This document shows, one piece after another, positions 55,227 through 56,162 of a DNA stretch of 56,162 bases (positions are counted from its first letter, which is position 1; every line of letters begins with the position of its first letter). Made by a program: the position numbers and the translations under genes. A model generated the notes under the pieces. The model was given only the letters and a program-made list of their open reading frames with translations, was not told the DNA's origin and did not search any database. The stretch is from Phoronis australis (Eukaryota; Phoronida; Phoronidae), in assembly GCA_002633005.1 (NCBI GenBank), contig NMRA01000005.1, forward strand, positions 713,673 through 769,834, written 5' to 3'.

Positions 55227-55604
55227 GTTTTCACCTGTTTTGCACTCCTTCCATGTACCTCCTTAGAGGGGTCAACATCTACATGACACCCATCTGGTTT
55301 TGATCTGTTTTGCACCCCACCATGTACCCAGGGTAGGGGATCAACACCCACTTGGCGCCCACAACGACCCATTTGGCGCCCACCTGGTTTTTACTCGTTT
55401 AGCACTTCTCTCACCCACTTTTGCTGGAACCTGGGGACAATTGCCCCCATGAACCCCCAAGAGCACTAAAATTATGTAGTCCATCTGGAAGTATCAAGTG
55501 TAATTAGGAGAGGTAATTTGCCTTATTAAAATCTCAAACATGAACCATTAACCACGGTTTTGAACGGAGTTTCAAGAGAATGAATGCCAAAATCTTACTG
55601 CCTA

Positions 55605-56098
55605 TTACAATTTCACATTCTTATTTGATTGTAAGAGAATGTAAATATATGCATTTTATCCATTTTTAATCACACAGTAAGTTCATGGCACGTCTAACGT
55701 CATTAAAGTATGAATTTGCAAATGGTTCAGACTCCTGACATTAAATTAGTTTTGCTTATTTGCTGCTTGGCTAGTTTTTCGATCGATAGCCATTGCAGAG
55801 AATGGCAAGATGGCGGAGTGTGACACTCATCCTTGCCTATATCAAGGAGTGTACGAGTATAGGAGAGTTCACTCCGCCATTTTACCATTCGCCGCAATGG
55901 TTACCGGTCGAAACACTAGCGCTCCAAGCGGTGAATAATCAATACTTACTTAGGAGCGCAGTCCGAACAATGTAAACACTGATGAATTCATACTTTAATG
56001 ACGTTCAACGTGCAATAAAATTACTGTGTGATTGAAAATGGTTAGAATACGTAAACTAACATCCACTTATAATCGAATGAGAATGAAAATGTGTATTT
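55605..56098. mobile_element. Foldback element with about 100-bp inverted ends
   Basis: The left arm, with TTAATCACACAGTAA and ACGTCATTAAAGTATGAATT, pairs with the right arm, with AATTCATACTTTAATGACGT and TTACTGTGTGATT. Similarity extends outward through CATTCTTATTTGATT-type sequence. The centre contains a smaller ATGGCGGAGTG/CACTCCGCCAT palindrome and AAGATGGCGG. It is non-coding. Confidence 0.75.
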
Positions 56099-56162
56099 TA
56101 ATCAATATTAAAGTGTATTTGTTTTTATTCTTTTGAAGCTCCCTTCAAAATCTATCACGGTT

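Larger units (their letters stand above)
52760..55400. repeat. Minisatellite interrupted by hAT copy 2
   Basis: Units of roughly 80 bp contain TGGTTTTCACC-GTTTTGCAC, CATGTACC and GGGGATCAACACCCACTTGG. They occur at 52760-52838 and resume at 55227-55400 directly after the hAT element. The two sides fit as one array split by the insertion at CATCTG/GTTTTCACC. Confidence 0.7.

Overview
This is eukaryotic, intron-rich, AT-rich DNA. It carries GT-AG introns, many miniature inverted-repeat elements, 5'-truncated LINEs with target-site duplications, Penelope-like and hAT relics, and minisatellites. The gene content (sperm-tail PG-rich repeat protein, chitin-binding/VWA secreted protein, CARD/kinase/caspase-type protein) fits an invertebrate animal, most likely a marine deuterostome such as a lancelet or acorn worm, or a lophotrochozoan. 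The sequence alone does not fix the species. Single N bases at 18204, 21494 and 29724 mark a draft assembly.

Three genes can be assembled exon by exon, with splice sites and intron phases that agree. (1) 2137-8132, plus strand: the 3' eight exons of a sperm-tail PG-rich (STPG/ODF3-like) repeat gene. (2) 17761-10326, minus strand: a complete six-exon gene for a 434-residue secreted protein with a signal peptide, three peritrophin-type chitin-binding domains and a VWA domain. Genes 1 and 2 are convergent. (3) 49251-26649, minus strand: a sixteen-exon gene for a protein of about 859 residues that joins an N-terminal CARD, a complete protein kinase domain with a tyrosine-kinase-like catalytic loop, a cysteine cluster and a caspase-like (peptidase C14, meta/paracaspase-type) domain. 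This is the outstanding feature of the window. It places a death-fold adaptor, a kinase and a protease, normally separate proteins of an apoptosis or innate-immunity cascade, in one chain. One unresolved point is a 485-bp open exon with a single in-frame TGA, which is avoided if a shorter exon is spliced.

The rest is repeats. There are two LINE (L1/Tx1-like) fragments with 17-bp and 14-bp target duplications, and two GIY-YIG tails of Penelope-like elements. Two copies of a 1.9-2.4 kb hAT element lie in inverted orientation; one is inside the last large intron of gene 3 and the other is upstream of it. There are many foldback/MITE elements, including a 70-bp palindromic family with ends CATGGGCGGCGCACCA. 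One foldback carries a tRNA-like core, and a degenerate array at 50.2-51.8 kb carries repeated CTCF-like motifs. Large stretches (19.3-26.6 kb, 49.3-52.8 kb) hold no gene that I can recognise.
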